The notes: generated by a model not told the origin, from the sequence alone. Counted from the first letter of the stretch, positions 1 through 10,869 are shown. The stretch: 64,000 nucleotides of DNA from QWHO01 sp039809865 (GCA_039809865.1 JBDHVW010000002.1:124001-188000); one strand, 5' to 3'. Numbers and translations are program-made.

Positions 1-357
1 CGCGAGACCATGACCGAGGTCTTCGGGGCCAAGCAGCGCGCCCAGACCACGCTGCCCACCTACCATCGCACGTTGTGGGAGTGGCTTGCGCCCCTCGGTC
101 CCCGCCTGATGCTGAAAGAGGTCGTCGAGCCCCCCATGCCCGAGCCCTACTGGGACGAATACCAGGCGACCGGCGATCTGGAGACCTACGTCGAGCGCAT
201 CGTGGCCTTTGCGGTGGCGGCCCTGCGCCAGCCGCAGCTGAGTGGAAAGAAGACCGGGGGACCGTTTCAGGAGAAGCTGAAGGCCCGCGTGCGCGCCCAT
301 CCCGAGCTGGCCCGGGCGAAGTGGTGGCTCACCATCTTGCGATTGGTAAAGATATGA
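1..357 (+). CDS. C-terminal part of an unidentified protein, possibly a SAM-dependent methyltransferase
   Basis: The reading frame is open from base 1 to a TGA at 355-357, so the gene probably begins before the window; the ATG at 10 is only an internal candidate start. The visible 118 residues are acidic in the middle and basic at the end. The stretch TYHRTLWEWL followed by KEVVEPPMPE resembles the C-terminal cap of many class I SAM methyltransferases, but the SAM-binding motifs would lie upstream and cannot be seen. The stop overlaps the ATG of the peptidase gene by 4 bp, so the two are probably cotranscribed. The product assignment is weak. Confidence 0.45.
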   Translation, partial: RETMTEVFGAKQRAQTTLPTYHRTLWEWLAPLGPRLMLKEVVEPPMPEPYWDEYQATGDLETYVERIVAFAVAALRQPQLSGKKTGGPFQEKLKARVRAHPELARAKWWLTILRLVKI

Positions 358-1739
358 AGAAGCTCCTGGCTCTGGCCCTGATCCTGCCCGCCCTGGCGGC
401 CTCTCCGCGCCTGGATCAGCGCGACCCCAAGGCTTTTCCCACCGCCCTGCGTCCTCAGCTCGATCGCATTCGCGAGGCCGCGCTGCACAGCGACTGGGCC
501 TATGGGCAGCTGCAGCATCTGTGCGACAAGATCGGCCCGCGCCTTTCGGGCACCGAGCAGGCCGAGGTGGCGGCCAACTACGTGGCCGGCGAGATGCGGC
601 AGCTGGGGCTCGAGGTCACCCTGCAACCCTGCCAGGTGCCGCGCTGGGTGCGCGGGGTGGAGACGGGCGAGATCGTGGCCTCTCCCACGCAGATGCAGCA
701 GAAGCTCGCGCTGACGGCGCTGGGAGGCAGCGCTCCCACCCCGCCCGAGGGGCTGACCGCACCGATCTACGTCGTGCAAGAGCTCGACGAGCTGGAGAAC
801 AATCCGGCCGCGAAGGGCAAGATCGTGCTGATCGACCATCCTTTTGACGACCGGCTCTCCGGGCTCGGCGAAGGGGGCGAGGCTTACGGTGAGGGGAGCC
901 GCTACCGCGTGCTGGGTCCGGCCGCGGCCGCCAAAGCGGGGGCCGTCGCCTGCCTGGTGCGGTCGGTCGGCGGCGTGGAGTATCGCCTCCCTCATACCGG
1001 CGTGACGCTGCTCAAAGACCAGAAGCTTCCGGCCGCGGCCGTGAGCGAGGAAGACTCCATGCTGCTGGCGCGCCTGGCGGCCGAGGGACCGGTGCGGGTG
1101 CACCTGACGCTGGGCTGCCACGATCTGCCGCCCGTTACGGGGCACAACGTGATCGCCGATCTGAAAGGCAGCAGCCTGCCCGAAGAGGTGGTGATCGTCA
1201 GCGGCCACCTCGACTCCTGGGACCTCGGCACGGGAGCGCTCGACGACGGGGCGGGCGTGGTGATGGCGATGCAGGCGGCTCACCTGATCCGGCAGCTCGA
1301 CCTTCATCCGAAGAGGACGGTGCGCGTCATCGCCTGGATGAACGAGGAGAACGGGTCGGCCGGGGCGGATGCCTACTTCGAGGCCAACAAAGCCAATCTG
1401 GCCAATCACTACGCCGCGATCGAGTCCGATTTCGGGGCGGGTCATCCGTTCGGGTTCATCTATACCACGAAGCCCGAGTCGGAAGCGGTCTACGCGCCCA
1501 TTGCGCGGGCGCTCGAGCCGATCGGGGCGGGCACCATGCGCAAGATGGGGGGTGCTGGCGCCGACATCGGGCCGCTGGTGCGCGGTGGCGTGCCGGGCTT
1601 TCATCCTCTGCAGGACAGCCGCACCTATTTCGATTACCACCACACGGCCGCCGACACCCTGGACAAAGTCAATCCGCTCTGGCTGCAGGAGAACTGCGCC
1701 GTGGTGGGCGTGCTGGCCTACGCTCTGGCGGACCTGTAG
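354..1739 (+). CDS. Secreted M28-family zinc metallopeptidase with PA-domain insert
   Basis: This 461-residue protein starts with a signal peptide (MKKLLALALILPALAAS, cut near 17), so it acts outside the cytoplasm. The central 130-260 region looks like a protease-associated domain. The C-terminal half carries the M28 zinc site: His285 in SGHLDSWD, Asp297 in ALDDGAG, the Glu pair in NEENGSAG, an Asp in ESDFG and a His in YFDYHHTAAD. The overall layout resembles plasma glutamate carboxypeptidase-type exopeptidases. The start at 354 is chosen because the signal peptide begins there and because it overlaps the upstream stop (ATGA). The substrate is unknown; amino- or carboxypeptidase action on short peptides is the family role. 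Confidence 0.88.
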   Translation: MKKLLALALILPALAASPRLDQRDPKAFPTALRPQLDRIREAALHSDWAYGQLQHLCDKIGPRLSGTEQAEVAANYVAGEMRQLGLEVTLQPCQVPRWVRGVETGEIVASPTQMQQKLALTALGGSAPTPPEGLTAPIYVVQELDELENNPAAKGKIVLIDHPFDDRLSGLGEGGEAYGEGSRYRVLGPAAAAKAGAVACLVRSVGGVEYRLPHTGVTLLKDQKLPAAAVSEEDSMLLARLAAEGPVRVHLTLGCHDLPPVTGHNVIADLKGSSLPEEVVIVSGHLDSWDLGTGALDDGAGVVMAMQAAHLIRQLDLHPKRTVRVIAWMNEENGSAGADAYFEANKANLANHYAAIESDFGAGHPFGFIYTTKPESEAVYAPIARALEPIGAGTMRKMGGAGADIGPLVRGGVPGFHPLQDSRTYFDYHHTAADTLDKVNPLWLQENCAVVGVLAYALADL

Positions 1740-1743
1740 TAGC

Positions 1744-1869
1744 TTACTCGGCGGGCTCCGTTTCGGGCTCGTCGTCTTCGGGGGGCTGGGGCTCGGGAAA
1801 GAGGCTGCGCGCGATCAGGGCCTGAGCGCGTCGGGAATCGCCGGGAAAGAACTTGTCGAAGTTTCGCAT
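1744..1869 (-). CDS. Small acidic protein, 41 residues
   Basis: A short frame runs convergently to the M28 gene with only 4 bp between the stops. It begins ATG with a GAGGGG ribosome site four bases upstream. The first half is basic and amphipathic (MRNFDKFFPGDSRRAQALI); the tail is Pro/Glu/Asp-rich and ends in EPAE. No family is recognised. The good ribosome site and the compositional change make it more than a random frame, but nothing indicates a function. Confidence 0.45.
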   Translation of the reverse strand: MRNFDKFFPGDSRRAQALIARSLFPEPQPPEDDEPETEPAE

Positions 1870-2006
1870 CGTCCCCTCAGACTACCGCACGAACGCTCCG
1901 GGGAGCGAGGTACCGGGGTGACCTCGGGGCGGTACTCTCGATAGCCGAAAGAGGGCCAGTACAGCCGTCCCTGTTCAAAACCGCACCTGCATGAGATGGT
2001 TCATGT

Positions 2007-2288
2007 ATGAACATCCCGGACGGACCGATCCTCATTGGAATCCTCATCGGCACCCAGGTACGCTGGTTCTCGCCGCGTTCCGCCTCCGAGCCCGACTACG
2101 CGGCGGTGGCTATTCTGGACCCGGCGGGCGAGCTTTCGAGCCAGCCCGAGCTCGAGGGAGGCGGATTTCATCGCGTGCCCTCGCACCTGCTCAGCCATCT
2201 CCAGGAGCGGATCGGTCACGCCCTCCACGACTGCGCCGCCTATCTCGGCCAACTGTCGTCCCGTTACTGTGAGCCATCGTTGGTCTAG
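2007..2288 (+). CDS. Hypothetical protein, 93 residues
   Basis: A 93-residue frame begins MNIPDGPILIGILIG and has alternating hydrophobic and polar stretches, no signal peptide and a short His-rich helix near the end (HLLSHLQERIGHALHD). It ends 15 bp before the methyltransferase start, so it is likely cotranscribed with it. Two other frames overlap here, but this one has the most natural composition. No ribosome site is obvious apart from a weak GAGATGG. Function unknown. Confidence 0.5.
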   Translation: MNIPDGPILIGILIGTQVRWFSPRSASEPDYAAVAILDPAGELSSQPELEGGGFHRVPSHLLSHLQERIGHALHDCAAYLGQLSSRYCEPSLV

Positions 2289-2303
2289 GACGCCGGCTCT
2301 CCC

Positions 2304-3275
2304 TTGACTCCGGAGGAACGCAGCCTGGCCTGGAGCCTGCGCAATCTCGCCACGGCTCATTTGCCAGCGCTCGCTTTTCAAGCGGCGTGCGCCGCCCATG
2401 TGTTCGAGTTTCTCGAGCTCGAAGGTCCTTGTGATCGCCTGACTCTGGCGCGCGGTTGCCGGCTGGGCGCCGAGGCGGCGGCCTACTTGCTGGAGGCTCT
2501 GACCGCCCTGCACCTGCTGGAGCGTGCAGGGGATTGCTACCGCAACAGTCACACGGCCAGCCGCATGCTCGTGCCTGGAAGCCCTTTCTGTCAGCTCGAT
2601 GTCATCGCCCAGAATCGCCTGACGGTGGAGGGTCTGCGTCGCTGGGACGCCGCCCTGGGGGAGCGGAAGGAGGGCGCCCGCCAGGCGGACGACCCGAATC
2701 GTCGTCTGGACGCCCTGCACGCCACCGCGCTGCCTGCCGCCGGGCCGGTGGCGGACCGGCTGGATCCGGGTCCAGGCGAGCGCGTCCTCGATCTGGGCGG
2801 AGGAGCCGGCACCTTCTTGCTGGAGTTGCGACGGCGCCGGCCCTGCCTCCAGGCCGTGCTGCTCGAGCGGCCCGAGCTGGTTTCGCCTCTGCGTGACCGG
2901 CTGGCCGGCGAGGGCATCGAGGTGCGCGCCGGCGACTTCCGTCGCTCGGAGCTGGGCGCGGGCTACACCCTCGTGTTGCTCAGTCACGTGGTCAACTACC
3001 TCGACCACGAGGAGCTGGCGCCGGTTCTCCAGCGGGCATCCGCCTGCCTGGCTCCGGGCGGCCGGCTGGCCGTGCACGACATTCTGCTCGGGGGACGCCG
3101 GGACGCTCTCTTGATGGAGGCGCTCTTCGCCTTGCGGCTGATGGCGGAGAACCAGGGTCAGGGCCACACGCTCGAGGCCGTGCGGTCCGCCATGACGGAG
3201 GCCGGACTGACCCGCTTGCGGGAGCACGACCTCGATCCGGAGCCCGCGCACCTTCTGATCGGGCAGCGGGAGTAA
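2304..3275 (+). CDS. O-methyltransferase, family 2 (SAM-dependent), with N-terminal dimerisation domain
   Basis: This 323-residue protein has a winged-helix dimerisation region (about 1-100; CDRLTLARG and AAAYLLEALTALHLLERAG) followed by a Rossmann methyltransferase fold. The SAM-binding motif I is LDLGGGAGTF near residues 160-168, and HDILLGGRRDALLMEALFAL matches the late strands of hydroxyindole/small-molecule O-methyltransferases. The start is TTG at 2304; no ATG exists upstream in frame. The fold predicts methylation of a small phenolic or polyketide-like molecule, but no partner genes reveal the substrate. Confidence 0.8.
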   Translation: MTPEERSLAWSLRNLATAHLPALAFQAACAAHVFEFLELEGPCDRLTLARGCRLGAEAAAYLLEALTALHLLERAGDCYRNSHTASRMLVPGSPFCQLDVIAQNRLTVEGLRRWDAALGERKEGARQADDPNRRLDALHATALPAAGPVADRLDPGPGERVLDLGGGAGTFLLELRRRRPCLQAVLLERPELVSPLRDRLAGEGIEVRAGDFRRSELGAGYTLVLLSHVVNYLDHEELAPVLQRASACLAPGGRLAVHDILLGGRRDALLMEALFALRLMAENQGQGHTLEAVRSAMTEAGLTRLREHDLDPEPAHLLIGQRE

Positions 3276-3279
3276 TGCA

Positions 3280-3309
3280 GTCGGCCCGGGTGGCAAGACC
3301 CGGGCCGAC
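3280..3309. terminator. Bidirectional hairpin between convergent genes
   Basis: A perfect 12-bp GC-rich stem (3280-3291 with 3298-3309) closes a six-base GGCAAG loop between the stops of the methyltransferase and the DUF4142 gene. There is no long T-run, so it may work as a barrier for both strands. Confidence 0.6.
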
Positions 3310-3314
3310 AACTC

Positions 3315-3812
3315 CTAGTGCATTGCGTCGCGAAGCTTGCCGGTGACCGCCAGGTGGTCTTCCAGCGTTCGGAGCGTTTTGGCGGCAAAGGCCTTGATGT
3401 CGGCGTCCGAGTCGCTCTGCGCAGTGCTCTTGAACATGTCGACGGCCTTCTCGTGGTCCATCTGGCACATGTCCAGGAACATCATGTCGAACTCGTGGCC
3501 CTCGAGGAAGCCCAGCGCGACGATGCTGGCCATCTTGGCAGCGCCCATGTCGCCGGGCAGCGTCATGCCCTTTTTCTGGGCCAGGGATTTCAACTGGTCA
3601 TTGGCTTTGGAATGGTCCTTCTCGAGCATCTCTCCCAGGGCTTTGACCTCGGGACTGCTGGCCTCACGCTGCGCCAGCTGACCCATGACCACCTCGGCCA
3701 TGCCGTCTTTGGCTGCCTTCTCGGCAAACATCGAGCTATCCGAATTCACGGCGCCGAAAGCCAGGCTGACCGTAGCTCCCATCGCCAGTAGGAAAGAGAA
3801 TGATTTCTTCAT
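3315..3812 (-). CDS. Exported DUF4142 ferritin-like four-helix protein
   Basis: The true start is the ATG ending at 3812, which has GGAGGTG eight bases upstream; the frame extends further but without a ribosome site. The 165-residue product has a signal peptide (MKKSFSFLLAMGATVSLAFG) and then a helical DUF4142 domain with FAEKAAKDGMAEVVMGQLA, SPEVKALGEMLEKDH and FLDMCQMDHEKAVDMF. DUF4142 proteins are periplasmic, ferritin-related and often found with stress genes. Here the domain keeps the His/Glu-rich helices but its metal binding is not established. It sits next to catalase and other stress genes, supporting an oxidative or envelope stress role. Confidence 0.85.
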   Translation of the reverse strand: MKKSFSFLLAMGATVSLAFGAVNSDSSMFAEKAAKDGMAEVVMGQLAQREASSPEVKALGEMLEKDHSKANDQLKSLAQKKGMTLPGDMGAAKMASIVALGFLEGHEFDMMFLDMCQMDHEKAVDMFKSTAQSDSDADIKAFAAKTLRTLEDHLAVTGKLRDAMH

Positions 3813-4023
3813 CTGGGTTACACCTCCATCGTGTGTCTCCAGCTTACCAGGCGGGCCGTCCCGTCCACGAGCCACGGCCGTCCCCCTGCCGATCATCACG
3901 TGCCCGGGACGTCCGGGCCGGGTTGCACCCGACGGGAATACCCGACGACCAGGAAGATTGACCGAAGGGACTAGTTCCTTCGCAAACGAACATCACTCCT
4001 GCGCTTACTGGCAGAGGGTTAGG

Positions 4024-5202
4024 GTGAAGTCCCGTAAACCGCGTCACACTGTGATATCAAGACCGAGAGTCGCGCTTCTCTTACAACTCAAAACTTCTTT
4101 CGAGCGCCGGATGATGCAGGGGATCGCCGGAGTGGCACGCGACCGGGGGTGGGAGCTTTCAGCCGATGCCTGGGGGGACGTCAGCGCCGTAGGATTGCGG
4201 CGCGAGGATTTTTCGGGTGTCATCGCCGCCATCTCGAGCCACGAGGTCAAACGGATGCTGCGCGAGCTCGACCTGCCCGTGGTGAACGTGGGACGCTACT
4301 GGGAGTCGCCTCGCTTCCCGCGGGTTTCCAGCGACGACCTGGCCATCGGCCGGATGGTGGCCGAGCACTTTCTCGAGCGTAACTTCTGGAACTTCGGGTT
4401 CGTGGGCAGCACGGCTCTGCACAGCTCCCACGAGCGGCGCAAGGGCTTTGCCGAACGGCTCGAAAAGTTGGGTCAGGGCCTTCCTCAACTCGAGACCCCG
4501 ACCGATTGGTCGGGCTCCTACGAGCAAGAGCAAAGCCGCATGGAGGCCTGGTTGCGGCAGTTGCGTCTGCCGGCCGGCGTTTTCGTGGTGAATGACATCC
4601 TGGCACGCAGAGTGTTGCAGTGTGCCCATCGTCTGGGTCTTCGGATTCCGCATGATTGCGCCGTGGTTGGGGTGGGCGACTACGAGCTGCTGAACGAGAT
4701 GGCGCCGGTCTCGTTGTCCAGCGTGGTGCAGGCGGCCGAGCAGATCGGCCAGCGGGCGGGAGAGACGCTCGACCGGATGCTCTCGGGCGAGGAGGTCGGG
4801 GTCGAGCCGGTCTGCTTTCCTCCGATCGGCCTCGTGACGCGCCAGTCTTCGGACACCACCGCGGTTCAGAACGAGCAGCTGGCCAACGCCCTCGAGTTCA
4901 TCCGTTTGCACCTGGGAGAGATGCTGAGCGTCTCGGACGTGGCCGCCGGCCTCTCGGTCTCGCGCCGCTGGCTGGAGGTCAAGTTTCGCGAGCACCTCGA
5001 TCGCTCTCCGCGCGAGATGATCCGGCAGTACCAGATGGACCGGGCCCGCCGCCTGCTGATCGAGACCGACTGGCCTATGAGCGTCGTGGCCCGGCGCTGC
5101 GGCCTGCGGTCCCCCGAGCGCCTCAGCACGGTGTTCCGCCAGGAGCACGGGGTTCCGCCGCGGGAGTATCGCCAGGCATTCCGCGGCCTGGCTGACCGAT
5201 AG
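4024..5202 (+). CDS. XylR-type regulator: LacI-like sensor domain with AraC HTH
   Basis: The 392-residue product has the length and order of E. coli XylR: a periplasmic-binding-protein-like sensor (about 12-275; MMQGIAGVARDRGW, VSSDDLAIGRMVAEHFLER, GVFVVNDILARRVL, VVGVGDYELLNEMA) and a C-terminal AraC double helix-turn-helix (VSDVAAGLSVSRRWLEVKF and VARRCGLRSPERLSTVF). GTG at 4024 is chosen because AGAGGG lies five bases upstream; GTG at 4051 is the alternative. Family members bind a sugar and activate its catabolic genes, but no sugar operon is adjacent, so the inducer cannot be named. The preceding 211 bp is an intergenic region with no clear operator. Confidence 0.88.
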   Translation: MKSRKPRHTVISRPRVALLLQLKTSFERRMMQGIAGVARDRGWELSADAWGDVSAVGLRREDFSGVIAAISSHEVKRMLRELDLPVVNVGRYWESPRFPRVSSDDLAIGRMVAEHFLERNFWNFGFVGSTALHSSHERRKGFAERLEKLGQGLPQLETPTDWSGSYEQEQSRMEAWLRQLRLPAGVFVVNDILARRVLQCAHRLGLRIPHDCAVVGVGDYELLNEMAPVSLSSVVQAAEQIGQRAGETLDRMLSGEEVGVEPVCFPPIGLVTRQSSDTTAVQNEQLANALEFIRLHLGEMLSVSDVAAGLSVSRRWLEVKFREHLDRSPREMIRQYQMDRARRLLIETDWPMSVVARRCGLRSPERLSTVFRQEHGVPPREYRQAFRGLADR

Positions 5203-5311
5203 GAGTCTCCCTTCGTAGGCGGGTCCTCTCTTTGACGTACGTCCCTCCCTGCTGTGTCCGCCATTCCGGTGAGAGAATGGGTCGACATCGGATGGAAAGG
5301 ACCCACCAGAG

Positions 5312-7447
<2,136 letters not shown>

Positions 7448-7545
7448 CCCTCGAAGGGAGAGGGACGACAGAGTATTCCAAGTTCTGGCGACCCTTCGGT
7501 CTCGAGGAGATAATCGAAACGAACCCAACGAAGGAGGCATTGACC

Positions 7546-7815
7546 ATGCCAGCTGGTAAACACGGAAACAGCATCAAGGACCCGGAAGTCTATGAGGCCC
7601 TGCGCGAAGATGGAGCGAGCAAAGAGAAGGCTGCTCGCATCTCCAACGCCGGCGCCAGGGAAGGCCGCTCCACGGTGAGTCGGCGGGGCGGCCAAGGCGG
7701 GGATCTGGACGAGCGCACCAAGACCGAGCTCTACGACGAAGCCAGGAAAATCGGTATCGACGGCCGCTCGAAGATGAGCAAGTCCGAGCTGATCGACGCC
7801 ATTCGGGGGCACTGA
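7546..7815 (+). CDS. DUF7218 / Rho-termination-factor-N-like small basic protein
   Basis: The 89-residue product begins MPAGKHGNSIKDPEVYEAL and continues with DGASKEKAARISNA, the conserved core of the DUF7218 family. The C-terminal 35 residues (ERTKTELYDEARKIGIDG then MSKSELIDAIRGH) match the Rho termination factor N-terminal helix-loop-helix, a nucleic-acid-binding module. AAGGAGG lies eight bases before the ATG at 7546. Such proteins are common in desiccation- and stress-tolerant bacteria next to catalase and DUF892 genes, as here. A role in nucleic-acid protection is inferred, not shown. Confidence 0.8.
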   Translation: MPAGKHGNSIKDPEVYEALREDGASKEKAARISNAGAREGRSTVSRRGGQGGDLDERTKTELYDEARKIGIDGRSKMSKSELIDAIRGH

Positions 7816-7935
7816 CCCCCGCCCGCGACCTTCCGATGGGGGAGTACCGACTTCCCGTGACCGCGATCCCTCTCTCAGGCCTCTATCCGAACCTATACTG
7901 GTGATGGGCAATCAGCTTGCCCACAAGGAGGACGA

Positions 7936-8631
7936 ATGTATCAAAACGTTAGCAACATCGAGCGTCTGGCCTCACTGACCGTGGGCGCTGGCGCTCTCGC
8001 GGTCGGGGCACGCCAGCGGCAGACCTTTCTACAGCTCCCGCTCATCCTTCTCGGCAGTGCGCTCATGTACCGCGGGATGACCGGCACTTGCTCGGTCTAT
8101 AAGTCGCTCGGGCTGAGCTCGGCCAAAACCGAGGGAATTCTGCCCACCGGACCCGTCCGTGTCGAGCGCGCCGAGACGATCAACCGGCCCGTGGAAGAGG
8201 TCTTCGCCTACTGGCGCCACCTCGAGAATCTTCCGCGATTCATGGATCACCTTCTGGAGGTGAGCGAGTCGAGCCCCTACCAGTCGCACTGGGTGGCGCG
8301 TTCGCCGCTGGGAGGCACGCTGGAGTGGGATGCCGAGATCGTGGAGGAGATCGCCAACGAAAAGATCGTCTGGAAGTCGCTGCCAGGCTCGGATATCCGT
8401 CACGGCGGCATGGTCGCCTTCAAGTCCGCCCCTCTCGGGAGAGGCACGGAAGTGCTGGTCCGCCTGCAATACGAGGCACCCGCGGGCAAGCTGGGCAGCC
8501 TGGTGGCTCGGCTGCTCGGCGAGTCGCCCGTCACGACCGTTCGGGACGACCTGCGCCGTTTCAAGTCGCTCCTCGAGACGGGGGAGATCAGCACGATCGA
8601 AGGCCAGCCGGTCGGTGGAGGAAGAGGATGA
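7936..8631 (+). CDS. Membrane-anchored DUF2892 plus SRPBCC (cyclase/dehydrase) protein
   Basis: The 231-residue protein has two parts. Residues 1-50 are a DUF2892 hydrophobic region (SNIERLASLTVGAGALAVG, then LPLILLGSALMYRGMTGTC) that should anchor it in the inner membrane. Residues about 70-215 are an SRPBCC/polyketide-cyclase fold (VERAETINRPVEEVFAYWRH, LENLPRFMDHL, VRDDLRRFKSLLETGE). This fusion is widespread among stress-responsive genes in soil bacteria. AAGGAGG precedes the ATG. The stop overlaps the next start (ATGA), so it is translationally coupled to the zinc alcohol dehydrogenase. Its ligand is unknown. Confidence 0.85.
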   Translation: MYQNVSNIERLASLTVGAGALAVGARQRQTFLQLPLILLGSALMYRGMTGTCSVYKSLGLSSAKTEGILPTGPVRVERAETINRPVEEVFAYWRHLENLPRFMDHLLEVSESSPYQSHWVARSPLGGTLEWDAEIVEEIANEKIVWKSLPGSDIRHGGMVAFKSAPLGRGTEVLVRLQYEAPAGKLGSLVARLLGESPVTTVRDDLRRFKSLLETGEISTIEGQPVGGGRG

Positions 8632-9854
8632 AAGCGGTTTGTTGGAACGGTAAACGCGATGTGCGAGTGGAGACGGTCCCGGATCCGAAGATCCTCAACC
8701 CCCGCGACATCATTCTCAAGACAAGCTCGACCGCGATCTGCGGTTCGGACCTGCATCTTTACAACAACTGTATCCCGACGATGAAGGCCGGGGACATCCT
8801 GGGTCACGAGTTCATGGGCGAAGTCGTGGAAGTCGGCCATGGGGTTGGAAGCCTCAGAGTGGGCGATCGGGTCGTGGTGCCCTTCAACATCGCCTGCGGC
8901 TCCTGTTTCTTCTGCAGCAAGACGCTTTTTGCGCTGTGCGACAACTCCAACCCGAACGCGACCCTGAACGAGATGCTCAACGGTCACCCCACCTCGGGTC
9001 TCTTCGGCTACACCCACGCCTACGGCGGCTACGCCGGAGGCCAGGCCGAATTTGTCCGCGTGCCCTTTGGCGACGTCGGGCCGATGAAGGTCCCCTCGGA
9101 CCTGCCGGATGAGAAGCTGCTCTTCCTGACCGACATCTTTCCGACGGGCTGGATGGCGGCCGAGAATTGTCAGCTCGAGGGAGGCGAGACCGTCGCGGTC
9201 TGGGGTTGCGGACCCGTAGGTCAGTTCACGATTCGCTCCCTGTTCCTGCTCGGGGCCACCCGGGTCCTGGCCATCGACCACGAGCCGGATCGGCTGGCTC
9301 TGGCCGAGAAGGGCGGTGCCGAGGCAATCGATTATACCAAGGTCGACCTCCAGGACGTGCTGACGCAGAAGACCGGCGGCCGAGGCCCGGACGCCTGCGT
9401 GGACGCAGTTGGAATGGAGGCGCACGGCTGGAATGTCGGGAACCTTTTCGACCTGGCCGAGCAGACTTTCAAGCTGACGCTCGACCGTCCCACCGCTCTG
9501 CGGCAAGCGATCATGGCCTGCCGCAAGGGCGGCACCGTTTCCATCCCGGGAGTTTACGCCGGCTTCCTGGACAAGCTCCCTCTCGGAGCCGCGTTCGGAA
9601 AGGGGCTGACCTTCAAGATGGGTCAGACCCACACCCATCGCTACATGAAGCCGCTGCTCGACCGGGTTATCGCAGGCGAGATCGATCCCAGCTTCATCAT
9701 CAGCCATGAGGTGCCCCTGGCGCAGGCCTCCGACGCGTACGAGCGTTTCCGGAGCCATGAGCACGGGTGCATCAAGTTCGTCCTGAAACCGGACGCAGCC
9801 CCGGCCCCGGCCATCTTGGCCAGCGAAGCCGAACAGCCGGGCGCCCTGCGCTAG
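8628..9854 (+). CDS. Zinc-dependent alcohol/formaldehyde-type dehydrogenase (MDR family)
   Basis: The 408-residue enzyme belongs to the medium-chain zinc dehydrogenases of the glutathione-independent formaldehyde dehydrogenase type. The catalytic zinc site is in ICGSDLHLYN and GHEFMGEVVEVG; the structural zinc has four cysteines in CGSCFFCSKTLFALC. The nucleotide fold is at VAVWGCGPVGQFTIRSLFLLG. It would oxidise an alcohol or aldehyde hydrate with NAD(P). ATG at 8628 overlaps the preceding stop, and internal GGAAGAGG serves as ribosome site. Coupling to the SRPBCC protein is a conserved stress-island arrangement. The exact substrate is not deducible. Confidence 0.9.
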   Translation: MKAVCWNGKRDVRVETVPDPKILNPRDIILKTSSTAICGSDLHLYNNCIPTMKAGDILGHEFMGEVVEVGHGVGSLRVGDRVVVPFNIACGSCFFCSKTLFALCDNSNPNATLNEMLNGHPTSGLFGYTHAYGGYAGGQAEFVRVPFGDVGPMKVPSDLPDEKLLFLTDIFPTGWMAAENCQLEGGETVAVWGCGPVGQFTIRSLFLLGATRVLAIDHEPDRLALAEKGGAEAIDYTKVDLQDVLTQKTGGRGPDACVDAVGMEAHGWNVGNLFDLAEQTFKLTLDRPTALRQAIMACRKGGTVSIPGVYAGFLDKLPLGAAFGKGLTFKMGQTHTHRYMKPLLDRVIAGEIDPSFIISHEVPLAQASDAYERFRSHEHGCIKFVLKPDAAPAPAILASEAEQPGALR

Positions 9855-9868
9855 AAAGGACCTCCTGG

Positions 9869-9898
9869 CCCGCCGGTGCACCTGCACCGGCGGGTTTC
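9869..9898 (+). terminator. Rho-independent terminator after the dehydrogenase
   Basis: A perfect 12-bp stem (9869-9880 with 9883-9894) with a very short CC loop is followed by TTTCTC, just downstream of the zinc dehydrogenase stop. Confidence 0.8.
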
Positions 9899-9906
9899 TC
9901 GAAACC

Positions 9907-10692
9907 ATGCTCTTGAAGGACCGCGTTGCTTTCATCACCGGCGCCGGCTCTGGAATCGGGCGCGCCACCGCGCTGCGATTCGCGCGGGAGGGCGCCCGGA
10001 TCGCAGCCCTGGGCCACACCCGGGAGCCCCTCGAACGCCTGGTGAGCGAGATCGAGTCTGGCCGGGGAGAGGCGCTGGCGCTGGTGGCGGAAGTGCAAGA
10101 CCCCCAGGCCATGCAGATGGCCGTGGCCGCCACGGTCGCCCGCTGGGGCCGGCTCGACGTGGTGGTCGCCAACGCCGGTATCAACGGGGTGTGGGCCACC
10201 CTGGAAGATCTTTCCCCGGAGGATTGGGATCATACCCTGGCGGTGAATCTGCGAGGTACCTTTCTCACCGTCAAGTATGCGGTGCCCCATCTGCGCCAGC
10301 GCGGCGGCTCCGTCGCGATTGTCAGCTCGGTCAACGGCACCCGAATCTTCAGCAATACGGGAGCGACCGCGTACTCGTGCTCGAAGGCCGCTCAGGTCGC
10401 CTTCGCCAAGATGATCGCCCTCGAGCTTGCGCGCGACCGGATCCGGGTGAATGTTATTTGCCCCGGATGGATCGACACCAATATCGACGACAATACCGAC
10501 AAGCACGAGGGCCTCGCTGAGGCGCGTCCGCGCGTGGAGTACCCCGAGGGCGCCGTCCCGCTGACCGATGGAGGTCCGGGTAGCTCCGAGCAGGTCGCTC
10601 GCACGCTCCTCTTCCTGGCCTCGGACGAGGCGGACCACATCACCGGAACCGAGATGTGGATCGACGGCGGACAGTCCTTGCTTCAGGGTTGA
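9907..10692 (+). CDS. Short-chain dehydrogenase/reductase
   Basis: A classical 261-residue SDR: cofactor motif TGAGSGIG near residues 12-19, NAGIN in the middle, and the catalytic Ser-Tyr-Lys in SSVNG and AYSCSKAAQ. The end, TGTEMWIDGGQSL, is the usual SDR C-terminus. The motif ALGHTRE after the second strand would fit NADP, though this is not certain. No ribosome site is evident before the ATG and the gene begins 52 bp after the previous stop, immediately behind a terminator. The substrate is unknown. Confidence 0.9.
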   Translation: MLLKDRVAFITGAGSGIGRATALRFAREGARIAALGHTREPLERLVSEIESGRGEALALVAEVQDPQAMQMAVAATVARWGRLDVVVANAGINGVWATLEDLSPEDWDHTLAVNLRGTFLTVKYAVPHLRQRGGSVAIVSSVNGTRIFSNTGATAYSCSKAAQVAFAKMIALELARDRIRVNVICPGWIDTNIDDNTDKHEGLAEARPRVEYPEGAVPLTDGGPGSSEQVARTLLFLASDEADHITGTEMWIDGGQSLLQG

Positions 10693-10735
10693 AAAATCTA
10701 ATGCCGCTCCAATGGATCTCCGGTTGTGTCCCTGC

Positions 10736-10741
10736 TACAAT
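10736..10741 (+). promoter_or_regulatory. Candidate -10 box (TACAAT) for the response-regulator transcript
   Basis: TACAAT lies in the 177-bp gap before the response regulator. No good -35 box is seen 16-18 bp upstream (TGGATC is the nearest), so the call rests on the -10 alone. It precedes both the possible leader peptide and the regulator gene. Confidence 0.4.
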
Positions 10742-10776
10742 CAGTGAAATTTCGAGACGATTGGAGGACTCGCCCG

Positions 10777-10848
10777 TTGAGAACAACTCAGCTTTTTGAT
10801 GCCGCCTGCCTCCCCAGCAGCGGCGCTCTCAGTTACCGCTTTTCCTGA
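10777..10848 (+). CDS. Possible 23-residue leader peptide
   Basis: A TTG-started frame with GGAGG at 10763-10767 ends in TGA 21 bp before the response-regulator ATG. It reads LRTTQLFDAACLPSSGALSYRFS. The ribosome site is good and the spacing would allow translational coupling, but the sequence shows no run of regulatory codons. It may be a chance frame. Confidence 0.25.
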   Translation: MRTTQLFDAACLPSSGALSYRFS

Positions 10849-10869
10849 TTTTTCCCGGAGGTTCAGCCC

